From positions 2,790,001-2,854,000 of the forward strand of contig NZ_CP166961.1 in the NCBI RefSeq assembly GCF_041410465.1: a DNA stretch of 64,000 bases, read 5' to 3'. This document shows, in pieces, positions 24,552 to 33,698 of the stretch. The notes below the pieces were generated by a model that was not told where the DNA came from, ran no database searches, and worked only from the letters and a program-made list of their open reading frames with translations. Made by a program: the position numbers and the translations under genes. Origin of the DNA: Thalassotalea sp. 273M-4 (GTDB taxonomy: Bacteria; Pseudomonadota; Gammaproteobacteria; Enterobacterales; Alteromonadaceae). Each line of letters starts with the position of its first letter. Position 1 is the stretch's first letter.

Positions 24552-25754
24552 TCAGTGATCAAAATGACTGATCCGAGCGACGCCACCATAGCTACCGATC
24601 CACAGGGTACCGTCATCTTGAACATCCATGGAAAAAATCGCATCGGCAAATAAACCATCTTCTGTGGTATACAAAGTAAACTCGTCACTGTCTTTGGTTT
24701 TCTTCGCCATACCTTTACTGGTACCAATCCACAAAGTGCCTTCTTGATCTCGGTTTAGCATAAAAATATGGTTCGACGGTAAACCATCAATATGGGTGTA
24801 AACTTTCCAATTTTCGCCATCGAAGCGATTTAGGCCTCCACCCCAAGTGCCAACCCAAACGGTACCATCTTCTTCAACGTCCATCGACACAATATAATTG
24901 GGGTTATAAGCCGTATTTACACCGGTTAACCCTTGCTCAATTTTTTGTTGGGCATGATGACGCGAAAAGTTAGCCGGATCGCGCTTAAATGGATTAAAGT
25001 CTTTAACCAACTCATAATCAGCGCCTAATCCATCTTCATGTTGCCAATTTTGCCATTGGCCTTGATTATAGCGCGCTAAACCACCTTCGGTTGCTAGCCA
25101 GATTTGCCCATCGATGCCTTCGGCTAACCCGTAAATCCAATCGTTAGGCACACCTCCATTGGTATTCTCAACGGTATAAAGCTCCCATGCGTTTGGATCG
25201 TCAAGATCGCCACCGACAATACGGTTAACCCCGGTCCACGTGGCAATCCATAGATCGCCATTTTTCGCGGTAAGTACATCATAAACAAAGGCGTCGCCTA
25301 AACCGTTTGGCACATTGTAAATAATCATTTCATCTGTGCTTTCGTTCAATACGGCAAGGCCACCACCATACGTGCCAATGGCCATGCGATTTTTGTCAAT
25401 GCGGCTAACGTGAAACACGCCATTTGCCAGCAAGCCATTACGTACGCTAAAGTGGCGGTAGTCTTCTGTTTGAGTATCGTAACGAATAGCACCACCTGAG
25501 GTGCCGACCCACATGATATCACCATCTGAAAAAATCGATTTTACATTACGATTACCGACGTTAAAGTGAACAAACTTACTTTTTGGTTCGGTTGTTTGCA
25601 ACGTTGGATTTTGTGCTTGTTGAACAGGCTGGTCTGCTCGCTGTTCGATTTGAACCACGTCTTCAGTTTTGCTCTTTTCCTGAGCTTGCTGTGTATCGAA
25701 AAACCAATACAGCGCGCCAGCAAAGATAACAATGATTGCAAAAAAATATTTCAA
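24552..25754 (-). CDS. Membrane-anchored seven-bladed propeller (two-component-regulator-propeller type)
   Basis: The 400-residue protein has an N-terminal membrane anchor (about 3-17), a Gln-rich linker and seven repeats of the type LWIGTSKGMA or VWVGTWGGGL, so a seven-bladed propeller. These repeats are known from sensor parts of hybrid kinases, but here the propeller stands alone outside the membrane. It is a paralogue of the next gene upstream and shares an insertion containing YNPNY. The start is TTG, well supported by AAAGGGG six to seven bases upstream. It is the last gene of the long operon and ends at a terminator. Confidence 0.8.
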   Translation of the reverse strand: MKYFFAIIVIFAGALYWFFDTQQAQEKSKTEDVVQIEQRADQPVQQAQNPTLQTTEPKSKFVHFNVGNRNVKSIFSDGDIMWVGTSGGAIRYDTQTEDYRHFSVRNGLLANGVFHVSRIDKNRMAIGTYGGGLAVLNESTDEMIIYNVPNGLGDAFVYDVLTAKNGDLWIATWTGVNRIVGGDLDDPNAWELYTVENTNGGVPNDWIYGLAEGIDGQIWLATEGGLARYNQGQWQNWQHEDGLGADYELVKDFNPFKRDPANFSRHHAQQKIEQGLTGVNTAYNPNYIVSMDVEEDGTVWVGTWGGGLNRFDGENWKVYTHIDGLPSNHIFMLNRDQEGTLWIGTSKGMAKKTKDSDEFTLYTTEDGLFADAIFSMDVQDDGTLWIGSYGGVARISHFDH

Positions 25755-25816
25755 CGACTTCCCCTTTGTTAAAACAAATTATTAAATAAAAGTATAAGGA
25801 CTTAGTGAGTGCTCAA

Positions 25817-26896
25817 TTACTTGAACACTGTACCTTGCAATCGGGTCACACCACGACGTGTTCCAACCCAAATATCTCCATTAGAGCTTTGCGCTATTGA
25901 ATACACATTATTGTCTAGGAGGCCATTACTTTGATTAAAGTTTTGCCAGTTAACCCCATCAAATCGAGATACCCCACCATTGGTGCCAAACCATAAAGCA
26001 CCGTCTTCGGCTTGAATAATGGCATACACTATATTACCGGCCAAACCATCTTTCGCACTTACATTAGACCACTTACCGTCTTTGAAGTTGGACACCCCTG
26101 CCCCCCAAGTGCCAACCCATACCGAGTTGTCACGAGCGTCTAGTTTCAAGGCGAAAACATAATTGGGGTTATACGTCGCTTTACCGCCGGTTAAGATACC
26201 TAAATCGTGACGAGAGCGGGTACCTAGGCCGGTATTTTTACTAAACGGTAAGCCATCTTCGTTACCAATACCGATACCATCTTCATGGGTCCAGTGGGTC
26301 CAATTTTCACCATCAAAACGGCTTACACCACCTTCGGTGCCAAACCAAACGGTACCATTTTCTTCAATATCTACCCCATAAACCCATTCATTAATCAACT
26401 CTTTTACATAAGTGTCAAACTTTAAGGTTTCGCCATCAACGCGATTTACACCTGCCCATGTACCAACCCACAAACTACCATCGGGGTGATTGGCAAATGA
26501 ATAGACCCAATAATCGGCTAAACCATGAATGGGAAAAAATGTTTTCCATTCACCATCTTTATAACGCGACATCCCCCCCGCATTGGTGCCAAACCATTTA
26601 TAACCTTTTTCATCGACGTTAATTGCAAAGACGTATTCATTCGCTAAGCCATGTTCACGGGTAAATGTGGTTTTTAAATCGCCACTGACGGTGTCAACTT
26701 GATGCACCCCCATGGCGGTACCAACCCAAAGAGAATTTTTTTCAGTTTCAACTGCAAGTGAACGTACAAAAGCATTGTCACCAACGTTATACTGCTCTTT
26801 AACGTTATAAATTACGATATCTGGTTCGGGCTCTGAACAAGCGAAAAGAAAGCTTGAGAGGGTAAATAAAAGCAGATATTTTCTAATCAATGTCAT
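25817..26896 (-). CDS. Seven-bladed propeller lipoprotein (two-component-regulator-propeller type)
   Basis: The 359-residue precursor has a lipobox (SSFLFAC at about residue 20) and seven propeller repeats (for example LWVGTAMGVHQVD, VWFGTEGGVSRFDG, IWVGTRRGVTRLQ). It carries no kinase or DNA-binding domain. It starts three bases after the small cytochrome stop and is followed by a paralogous propeller. A scaffold or docking role for surface or periplasmic redox proteins is inferred from context. Confidence 0.82.
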   Translation of the reverse strand: MTLIRKYLLLFTLSSFLFACSEPEPDIVIYNVKEQYNVGDNAFVRSLAVETEKNSLWVGTAMGVHQVDTVSGDLKTTFTREHGLANEYVFAINVDEKGYKWFGTNAGGMSRYKDGEWKTFFPIHGLADYWVYSFANHPDGSLWVGTWAGVNRVDGETLKFDTYVKELINEWVYGVDIEENGTVWFGTEGGVSRFDGENWTHWTHEDGIGIGNEDGLPFSKNTGLGTRSRHDLGILTGGKATYNPNYVFALKLDARDNSVWVGTWGAGVSNFKDGKWSNVSAKDGLAGNIVYAIIQAEDGALWFGTNGGVSRFDGVNWQNFNQSNGLLDNNVYSIAQSSNGDIWVGTRRGVTRLQGTVFK

Positions 26897-26899
26897 CGA

Positions 26900-27196
26900 C
26901 TAAAGTGTCCTTAAATGCGAAATAAGCCTAACAATCTCCGGATCGCGGAGGATTCCATCATAAGAAGGGCAAATCCGCCCTCCTTTTTTTATTCGTTCAA
27001 GCAAAGCCGCATCGGGCTTTCTCAAACCTTCTTTTTGTTTTAGGTTTGACGCTCTAGGCATCACCGAGTCGCCGTCTTTACCATGGCATCGAGCACAGTG
27101 TTGCAAGTAAGTCTGCTCGCCTGATTTAGCCAACACACTCATTGGAACCAGTAGTGTTGCTGTAAATATACATATTGAAGCAAGATATTTCATCAT
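26900..27196 (-). CDS. Small class I cytochrome c with Cys at the expected Met-ligand position
   Basis: The 98-residue protein has a signal peptide (VLA/KSG) and one haem site at C34-H38 (CARCH). Where class I cytochromes usually have a Met-Pro ligand loop, this one reads GRICPSYDGIL, so Cys76 replaces the methionine. Met46 lies too early to be the normal ligand. Possible consequences are Cys, other or no axial ligation. The ribosome site TGGAG precedes the ATG at 27196. It is flanked by a Sel1 protein and propellers in the same operon. Confidence 0.82.
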   Translation of the reverse strand: MMKYLASICIFTATLLVPMSVLAKSGEQTYLQHCARCHGKDGDSVMPRASNLKQKEGLRKPDAALLERIKKGGRICPSYDGILRDPEIVRLISHLRTL

Positions 27197-27229
27197 AGTC
27201 TCCAGAAAGTAACGCCCTTTAGCCCCTGC

Positions 27230-27928
27230 CTACTCGCCTTGTTTTGCTGTTTTAGAGCCTAAACGGGCTTTTAAAGTTGCAACAATTTCAGCGTTAGGTG
27301 ATTGTCCAAGCAGACCTTGCGTGTGCACATCAATGAGTTTTAATGTCGCCTTATCAAAGTCTTGGTCACTGAGTTTTTGATACAACTTAAGCGCCTTGGC
27401 TGGCTCAACAGCAAGCCCTAACTTGCCATATTCTAGCGCATCGGCAAAAGCAAAAATAGAAGAGCTATCGTTTAATCCCATACCTTTTTGCAAGTAAGCA
27501 ACCGCTTTAGGGTAGTCTTGAAATTCTGGGTTAGCTCTTGCGTAATGCGAAACCAGCTCATTGATTGCTAATAGGTCACCCTTATCTGCAGCCCTAGTCA
27601 ACATAGGAATGGCCTGCTCAACATAGTCAGAATACAAATATAAGTACCCCAATAAACTCTGTGCTTTGGTATGATTTTTATTGGCTGCTTTTGTCAATAA
27701 ATCAAAGGCGGCCATTAAATCATGCCTACGATGGGCATCAGCACCTTGTTGATACCATGACTCAACTTGTTCAGCTTCGCTTAACTGCGCGGGGCTTTGC
27801 GCCACCACAGTAGGCAAACTTTGTTCTTGCAAATCAACTAGGCGAGGTTCAGCCTGCAGTGGTTGTGCCAATACACTCGCTGCCAGTAAAGGTAAAAGTA
27901 ATACGGCTTGTTGTCGTTTTGTCTTCAT
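27230..27928 (-). CDS. Exported Sel1/TPR-type repeat protein
   Basis: About 232 residues with a signal peptide (LLLPLLAASVLA...QA/EPR), then helical repeats of Sel1 type (AFDLLTKAANKNHTKAQSLL, AIPMLTRAADKGDLLAINEL). It lacks enzymatic motifs. The ATG at 27928 gives the better signal peptide; an ATG at 27943 would add five residues, and neither has a clear ribosome site. It lies 58 bases or more after the response regulator and probably belongs to the same transcript. Confidence 0.75.
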   Translation of the reverse strand: MKTKRQQAVLLLPLLAASVLAQPLQAEPRLVDLQEQSLPTVVAQSPAQLSEAEQVESWYQQGADAHRRHDLMAAFDLLTKAANKNHTKAQSLLGYLYLYSDYVEQAIPMLTRAADKGDLLAINELVSHYARANPEFQDYPKAVAYLQKGMGLNDSSSIFAFADALEYGKLGLAVEPAKALKLYQKLSDQDFDKATLKLIDVHTQGLLGQSPNAEIVATLKARLGSKTAKQGE

Positions 27929-28001
27929 AAAGGGTCGCACCATAATCGTTTACAATGTAAATTAAAGCTCCTTGGCTAAAATCGTTTCCAGTTTAAAATC
28001 A

Positions 28002-29360
28002 TTAGGCGTCAACTTGGGTCGACTCTTCTAGCTTGCGATATAAACTCGATAATCCTAAGCCAAGTTTTTGCGCTGCCATTCTTCTGTCTTGAGCACAGTC
28101 ATCAAGCGTTTTTTTGATCATATCAATCTCAAAATCTCGCACCATTTCTCGCAATGTTTTATCACCAGAAACCATTGCTTTTGTATGACTTAACATTTGC
28201 CCTGGTAAATCTTCGGTACGAATAATATCGTCTTCGGCGAGAATTAACGAACGGGCTATAACGTTTTCAAGTTCGCGGATATTGCCTGGATAAGGGTAAT
28301 TAATCAGCAACTCCATGGCTTCGGGTTCGACCTCATAACCTTGGGCTAAACCCAGTTTTTTAGATTCGCGGGCAATAAAGAAATCGATTAATGCGGCAAT
28401 ATCATCTTTTCGTTGCTGGAGCGATGGCAAATGAATATTAAAAATATTTAAGCGAAAGTATAAATCTTCGCGAAATTTGTGCTCTTTAACCATGTCTTGT
28501 AAATCACAGTTCGTCGCGGCAACAATACGAGCATCGATATCCAGAAAGCGCTCACTGCCTACCGGACGTACTTGTTTTTCTTCTAATACATGCAGCAGTT
28601 TAACTTGTAAGTGAAGGGGTAACTCACCGATTTCATCAAGAAAAATGGTGCCACCATCGGCTTCGGCAAATAAGCCTTTTTTCGCTTTTACCGCACCAGT
28701 AAAGGCGCCTTTGGTATGACCAAACAATTCACTTTCAATTAAATGCTCAGGGATGGCACCACAATTGACTGGAATAAAAGGCCCGCTTGCTCTTAAGCTA
28801 TTTTGATGGATGGTCCGAGCCGTTACGCCTTTACCGGTACCGCTTTCACCTGTGATCAATACCGTCGAGTCGGTTTTAGCCACTTTTTTAATCAGTCGCT
28901 CAACTTTAAGCATGGTATCAGATTGCATCGCGCATTGACGGTCACCAATGCCCATAACCAGGCCTCGCAGCACTTTATTCTCTGACTTTAGACCAATGAA
29001 ATCAGCAATTTGCTGAATCCGATGGATCACGTCTTCCGGTCGTAATGGTTTGGTTAAATAATCAAAAGCACCATTGCGCATCGCTTCTATCGCAGTATTA
29101 ACTGAGGCAAACGCAGTCATAATAATAAATTGGCTTTCAATGCCTTTTGCTTGTGCCTTCTTAAGCAGTTCAATACCGGTAAAGTCAGGCATTCTTACAT
29201 CGGAAAAAACCACATCATATTGATTCGTCATCAGCTCAGCTAAGGCAGAGCCAGCATCTTCAGCGGTTTCGACATGGTGTCCCTCTCGCTCAATGATACT
29301 GGTCATGATCTGACGAATAGCGGGTTCGTCATCGGCAATTAAAATGTTTAACTTTTTCAT
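28002..29360 (-). CDS. Sigma-54-dependent response regulator (NtrC family)
   Basis: The 452-residue protein has a receiver domain at about 1-120 (ADDE acidic pocket, SDVRMPD phosphoacceptor Asp), an AAA+ domain at about 145-375 (Walker A GESGTGKG, sigma-54 contact loop GAFTGA, Walker B FLDE) and a Fis-type helix-turn-helix at the end. It should remodel RNA polymerase-sigma-54 at distant promoters. Its start overlaps the kinase stop (ATGA), so it pairs with the upstream kinases. The sigma-54 promoter at 24082 is the strongest candidate target in the window. Confidence 0.95.
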   Translation of the reverse strand: MKKLNILIADDEPAIRQIMTSIIEREGHHVETAEDAGSALAELMTNQYDVVFSDVRMPDFTGIELLKKAQAKGIESQFIIMTAFASVNTAIEAMRNGAFDYLTKPLRPEDVIHRIQQIADFIGLKSENKVLRGLVMGIGDRQCAMQSDTMLKVERLIKKVAKTDSTVLITGESGTGKGVTARTIHQNSLRASGPFIPVNCGAIPEHLIESELFGHTKGAFTGAVKAKKGLFAEADGGTIFLDEIGELPLHLQVKLLHVLEEKQVRPVGSERFLDIDARIVAATNCDLQDMVKEHKFREDLYFRLNIFNIHLPSLQQRKDDIAALIDFFIARESKKLGLAQGYEVEPEAMELLINYPYPGNIRELENVIARSLILAEDDIIRTEDLPGQMLSHTKAMVSGDKTLREMVRDFEIDMIKKTLDDCAQDRRMAAQKLGLGLSSLYRKLEESTQVDA

Positions 29361-30589
29361 AGTGCTCTATCTGTTAATGGCAACGAAAGTGTCACTTTGG
29401 TAAACTTTCCAACTTGCGAGTCAATAGCCAAAGAAGCGTGCATCGACTCGGCTAAATTTTTACAAATAACCATGCCAAGACCCGTGCCTTGCTCTTTGGT
29501 GGTGTAAAATGGCTCAAAAATCTTTTCGATTATTTCGGCTTTAATACCACAGCCGGTGTCCGTAATTTCAATAACTAAATTATGCTCAGTAAGCGAAATA
29601 TTCGTGTTGATTTCACCGTTAGGCTGCTGTTGTAATGCGTCCATAGAGTTGGAGTAAATATTCAGTAAAATTTGTGTCAGCTTACCTTTATGAGCCCTAA
29701 TTGCCGGCACGCCAGTGACGGCCTGATAATTAAACTCAATGTTATGACCACGTTTATCGAACTGTGCTAATTTGATCAGTTGTTTGGTTAAGTTAGCAAT
29801 ATCAATTAAATCGTTTTCATCACTGCTGTGAATGGATATTTGACTAAACTCATTTTTAATTTGGTTGATTCTACTTGCTTGTTGCTGAATTAATTGCAAA
29901 TCATCTTTTAGGGTCTGCAAAACGACATCACTACCGCCCTGTTCTAATTGCCATAACTGGTTGTAGGCAATCCCTTCGATGGCGGCCATAGGATTACCAA
30001 CTTCATGTAAAATGCCCGCCAAAAATTCACCTGTGGTGGCCGCTTTATTTTGCTTTTCTAACTGTTGTTGTAATTGATTAACCGGTCTTTGGTCTGATAA
30101 ATAAAAAGCTAACGAACCATTTTTTAACTTTAACACACTGATGCTAATAGCGACTTCGTTTTGATCTGGGGTCATTAATACAAAATCTTGCTGATCAGGA
30201 CTGATGGTTTGGCAGTTACAAAGCTCACTTTTTTTTATTTTTCGAAATTTTTGATTATTTTGCAAACAAGAAGGTAACTGCGGAATAAGTCGATAAATGC
30301 TACTGCCAATAACATCATTTTCGCGACCACCGATCAATGTCAGTGCGGCATTGTTGAGATACGAAATATTACCTGCATTATCTGTCAGCAAAACAGGCTG
30401 ACTAGCGAACTCCATGACCTCAAAACGTGTCGTCTTTTTCGTGACAACCTGACGATAAATAAAGGCCCCAGAAAACAAAGCGAACAACGGTAAGGCTGCA
30501 ATATGTATTGGCAGTAACTGCAAATAAAGGCTAGCACTGAGAGCATTAAAAGACACAACGGCCATGACAATGAACAATAATTTAAACAT
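29357..30589 (-). CDS. PAS-containing membrane histidine kinase
   Basis: About 410 residues with two transmembrane helices (about 3-45), a PAS domain at about 55-165, a dimerisation/phosphoacceptor segment GILHEVGNPMAAIEG and an ATP-binding domain (NIYSNSMDAL, DTGCGI, GTGLGMVI). The ATG at 30589 overlaps the upstream kinase stop by eight bases and has a good GAGGTGG ribosome site. A longer frame back to 30709 would overlap the neighbour by 128 bases and is rejected. With the preceding kinase it forms a two-kinase, one-regulator set. Confidence 0.88.
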   Translation of the reverse strand: MFKLLFIVMAVVSFNALSASLYLQLLPIHIAALPLFALFSGAFIYRQVVTKKTTRFEVMEFASQPVLLTDNAGNISYLNNAALTLIGGRENDVIGSSIYRLIPQLPSCLQNNQKFRKIKKSELCNCQTISPDQQDFVLMTPDQNEVAISISVLKLKNGSLAFYLSDQRPVNQLQQQLEKQNKAATTGEFLAGILHEVGNPMAAIEGIAYNQLWQLEQGGSDVVLQTLKDDLQLIQQQASRINQIKNEFSQISIHSSDENDLIDIANLTKQLIKLAQFDKRGHNIEFNYQAVTGVPAIRAHKGKLTQILLNIYSNSMDALQQQPNGEINTNISLTEHNLVIEITDTGCGIKAEIIEKIFEPFYTTKEQGTGLGMVICKNLAESMHASLAIDSQVGKFTKVTLSLPLTDRAL

Positions 30590-32084
30590 CGGTAGCCACC
30601 TCGTTGGTAACATGCTGAGCAGTAGTGGCTTGCTGCTCAAAATACACTCTAACTTCGGTGCCTTTATGCTGTTCAGAGGTGATATTAATTCGTCCATTAT
30701 GGGCTTCAATAATGCTTAAGCTGCTATACAAACCAAGCCCACTGTGTTGCAACGGATCTTTTTGGGTAAAAAAAGCATTAAAAGCCTGGGCTAAGGTGGC
30801 ATCGTCCATCCCCTTACCATTGTCTTTAATCGATAATACGATTTCGTTATTGATCAGTAAGGTACGAATTAAAATAGTGTGTTTATGTTGAGATTTAGCT
30901 TCCAGTGAATTATTCAACAAATTACTTAATAACAACTTTAATTGGCCGCTAGAGCCAAATAAAGCGGGCAAATGAGAGGCTAATTCGAGTTCAATTTCTA
31001 TACCATACCAACGCTCATCATAGTTCAGCACATTGGCTATTTGTTCAATCAACTCATTGACATCAATCAAGGTCTGCTGACTGCTGGTTGGGGTCGCAAT
31101 TTTAGCTAAATCGTCTTTTATAATTTGCAGTTTTTGATTGTACTCGCCAATGGTGGCTAAGTTATTTTTTACATCATCGGGCAATTGAGCACCATAGTAG
31201 TCAATTAAACTTAACATCCCACTGATGGCTGCAACAGGGTTGCCTATTTCATGCACCAAACCTGCGGTTAAATGCTCTATTGCGCCCAAACTTTCAGCAT
31301 GCGACTTATCAAGCTTTTCTATTTGCAGTTGACGGTCTCTTTCATCAAGCGCCAGAGACATCTCATTAATACCAAACATCAGTTGACCAATTTCATCATC
31401 ACGGGTGTTTTTAAGTAACGTCGATGGTTTGCGCGCAACAATGTCTCTAATTTGCTTAAGGATTTTTCCCACGTCTTTGTTTACTCGCGAGAAAAATAAA
31501 CTTGCCGTTATAACCAAAAACAACATCCCAGTTAAAGCCAGCATGACCATTCGAAAAGCCACTCGGTCACTGGTTTTTTCATACTCGAAAATCAGGTCGG
31601 TTTGTGCTTGTTTGTTCTCAAGAATCAAAGTATTAAGCTGCGATTTATGAGTTTCTAAGTTTAATCTCACTTGCCTTAAATCTTCGCTATTGGGTGACAT
31701 AACCACTTTAGCCAAGCTACTTAACAAACTGTAAAACGATGGAGCTCGCTCAGGGTATAAGGCGGCAATATTTTCATAATGCTTGGTTAAACCAATAAAC
31801 TGCTGGTGAACTTCAATTAAGACTTCTTTGCGAGCAGCCGGCTCAAATAACACCACAAGTTGGGTTATAGCATCAAATACCGCTAAATCAGCTTCAAGCA
31901 ACAGGCTTTGTGCCTGTTGCAGTTCATAAATACCACTTAGTTTTTGTTCTAAAATTGATTTTTGTTCAAAACTGTAAATAAAAACCGCACCGATACAGAA
32001 GCTCATCAAGGCAATAAACAGTAAAACTTTTCCGCGTATGGTGTTATGAAAGGCTGTTTGATCAAATTTATTATTTTTGTTCAT
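30582..32084 (-). CDS. HAMP-containing membrane histidine kinase
   Basis: The 500-residue protein has transmembrane helices near 20-40 and 175-198, a periplasmic four-helix-like sensor of about 135 residues between them, a HAMP domain, a phosphoacceptor motif GLVHEIGNPVAAISG and an ATP-binding domain (NLLNNSLEA, DNGKGM, GLGLYSS). The ATG at 32084 overlaps the thioredoxin gene by 14 bases, indicating tight co-expression. Its signal is unknown. Co-transcription with a thioredoxin and cytochromes suggests envelope redox state. Confidence 0.88.
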   Translation of the reverse strand: MNKNNKFDQTAFHNTIRGKVLLFIALMSFCIGAVFIYSFEQKSILEQKLSGIYELQQAQSLLLEADLAVFDAITQLVVLFEPAARKEVLIEVHQQFIGLTKHYENIAALYPERAPSFYSLLSSLAKVVMSPNSEDLRQVRLNLETHKSQLNTLILENKQAQTDLIFEYEKTSDRVAFRMVMLALTGMLFLVITASLFFSRVNKDVGKILKQIRDIVARKPSTLLKNTRDDEIGQLMFGINEMSLALDERDRQLQIEKLDKSHAESLGAIEHLTAGLVHEIGNPVAAISGMLSLIDYYGAQLPDDVKNNLATIGEYNQKLQIIKDDLAKIATPTSSQQTLIDVNELIEQIANVLNYDERWYGIEIELELASHLPALFGSSGQLKLLLSNLLNNSLEAKSQHKHTILIRTLLINNEIVLSIKDNGKGMDDATLAQAFNAFFTQKDPLQHSGLGLYSSLSIIEAHNGRINITSEQHKGTEVRVYFEQQATTAQHVTNEVATDV

Positions 32085-32643
32085 ATTCTTCTTTCAGTTG
32101 CTGTATCTCTTTCAACACTTGCTCTGATTGCCACTCTCTTGCACCTTGATAAAAGGCAACAATTTTTCCATTGGCTGAAACTAAATATGTACTGGGATAG
32201 GAATCCGTGTTCAATTTCAACTCTAATTGTTCTCGTTTGACAACATAAGTGGGCAAATTTACACCAGAAGATAACATAAACTCTTTGATTAAATTCCGAT
32301 CTGTATCAATAGAATACAACTTAATTTCAACCCCAATTTGTTCTAGCTTATCTGATGCCTGTTGCAACCAAGGCATTTCTTCACGACAAGGGGCACACCA
32401 AGTCGCCCATACATTTATCAATTGCCAAGCATTGTCTTGATCAATTTGGCCGCCACGTTCAAGCTTTACGCCTTTACTTACACCTGCTTGATGTTCCAAA
32501 AAAGGAGTGACAATAGGCAAAGACCATTGTGGCCAGTTTTTCCCAATGACGGCATTAGGCGCCTTGGTTACTGAGCTTATGGCAATCGTAATAAAGGCAA
32601 CAAGGATGACAAAAATAACGCTAAAAAAATACCTATGACTCAT
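32071..32643 (-). CDS. Membrane-anchored TlpA/ResA-like thioredoxin
   Basis: The 190-residue protein has an N-terminal membrane anchor and a thioredoxin fold with the active site WATWCAPCREEMPW. The SYPSTYLVSANG element contains the cis-proline region. TlpA/ResA proteins reduce cysteines of exported proteins, including apocytochrome CXXCH pairs. It lies between a three-haem cytochrome and a kinase, 18 bases after the former, so it may serve the cytochromes of this operon or convey redox state to the kinases. Distinct from ccmG. Confidence 0.88.
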   Translation of the reverse strand: MSHRYFFSVIFVILVAFITIAISSVTKAPNAVIGKNWPQWSLPIVTPFLEHQAGVSKGVKLERGGQIDQDNAWQLINVWATWCAPCREEMPWLQQASDKLEQIGVEIKLYSIDTDRNLIKEFMLSSGVNLPTYVVKREQLELKLNTDSYPSTYLVSANGKIVAFYQGAREWQSEQVLKEIQQLKEEYEQK

Positions 32644-32661
32644 AAAGTAAACGATGGGACA

Positions 32662-33696
32662 TTAATCATTTAAGGGGTGAAAGGCCTTATCTATATAGAC
32701 AACTATGGCTTCTATTTGTTGTTCGGTAAGTACCGACTCCCAGGCAGGCATCGAGGTATTGGCTTTGCCTTTTTTTATCATTTCTTTTAATACGGCTTTG
32801 TTAATATTTCCCATAAATGCAGGGTCTTGCAAATTTTGCGGTTTTCTCTCTAAAAAGCTACCAATCCAATTTAACCCCGTACCATCCATAGCATGACAAA
32901 AGGCACAATTGTCACGATATAAGGTCTCTCCTAACCTTTCTTGCGTAGTCGCGTTTTCTAACAGCGCAAAGGTATCGTGTTTTTGATAGGTACTGGCGCC
33001 GGTAAAGCCGTCAAACTCGGTGAAAGAGAAATTATTTCTCGGATAAGAGATAGCTTGGGTCGACCAAATTGGTCCTTGCTCTTTGGTGCGAGAGTTGTCA
33101 TGACAGGTAATGCAAGACTCTAAATACAACTGCAACCCTGCTCGCTGTTGTTCGGTCAGTGAGTCTTGTTCTGTATCTAAAGCAATTTCTCCGGTCGCAA
33201 AAGGATAGGCTGCGCTGTACTTTTGATGCTCTGGCCAGCCATTTTCAACCGTATGATAGCGAGTATTTTCTTGCTTTTGTTCCATAAACTCGGTGCGAAT
33301 AAAGTCCACTACAGTGGCGATTTCTTCTGCGTTCATAAATTTGGTAAATCCGGTCATTGCGGTATTTTCACGACCATTAATAACGGCTTCAAGCATTTGC
33401 TCTTTAGATAAAGCCGCTAAATCTGTGGCAGCAAAGTTTCGAGGCGGAGGCACCATATTTCGTGCGGCTAGCGTTTTGGCATCACCAGAATAGCCATGGC
33501 AATAATAACAGCGATAATTGTAGAGCTTGCGCCCGATCTCATGACGGCTGTTTGCGTCCTTGGCTTCATCCACAACCACGGCTTTTATCCCTGATTCTGA
33601 TTTTTCGGATGTCATTAAATCAACGTTATTTGTACTGCCCCATGCAAAGTTGAAAGGCAGTGTACTTAAGAACAATAAACCAAGGATTTTACCCAT
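32662..33696 (-). CDS. Three-haem class I-type cytochrome c
   Basis: The 344-residue exported protein has haem sites CYYCH, CITCH and CAFCH. The first and third lie in recognisable class I domains with Met loops (NTAMTGFTKF, ANTSMPAWES). The middle site (ESCITCHDNS) sits in a less typical segment. The signal peptide ends near AWG/STN. It starts two bases after the related cytochrome upstream. Likely periplasmic or membrane-attached electron carrier; substrate unknown. Confidence 0.87.
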   Translation of the reverse strand: MGKILGLLFLSTLPFNFAWGSTNNVDLMTSEKSESGIKAVVVDEAKDANSRHEIGRKLYNYRCYYCHGYSGDAKTLAARNMVPPPRNFAATDLAALSKEQMLEAVINGRENTAMTGFTKFMNAEEIATVVDFIRTEFMEQKQENTRYHTVENGWPEHQKYSAAYPFATGEIALDTEQDSLTEQQRAGLQLYLESCITCHDNSRTKEQGPIWSTQAISYPRNNFSFTEFDGFTGASTYQKHDTFALLENATTQERLGETLYRDNCAFCHAMDGTGLNWIGSFLERKPQNLQDPAFMGNINKAVLKEMIKKGKANTSMPAWESVLTEQQIEAIVVYIDKAFHPLND

Positions 33697-33698
33697 AA

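Noticed and set aside
24255-24558. Overlapping short frames on both strands upstream of the tetraheme gene
   Set aside because: They overlap each other and the terminator, lack ribosome sites and show no recognisable protein features; the region reads better as regulatory DNA.
29357-30709. Longer frame for the PAS kinase starting at 30709
   Set aside because: It would overlap the upstream kinase by 128 bases, whereas the ATG at 30589 has a strong ribosome site and an eight-base overlap.
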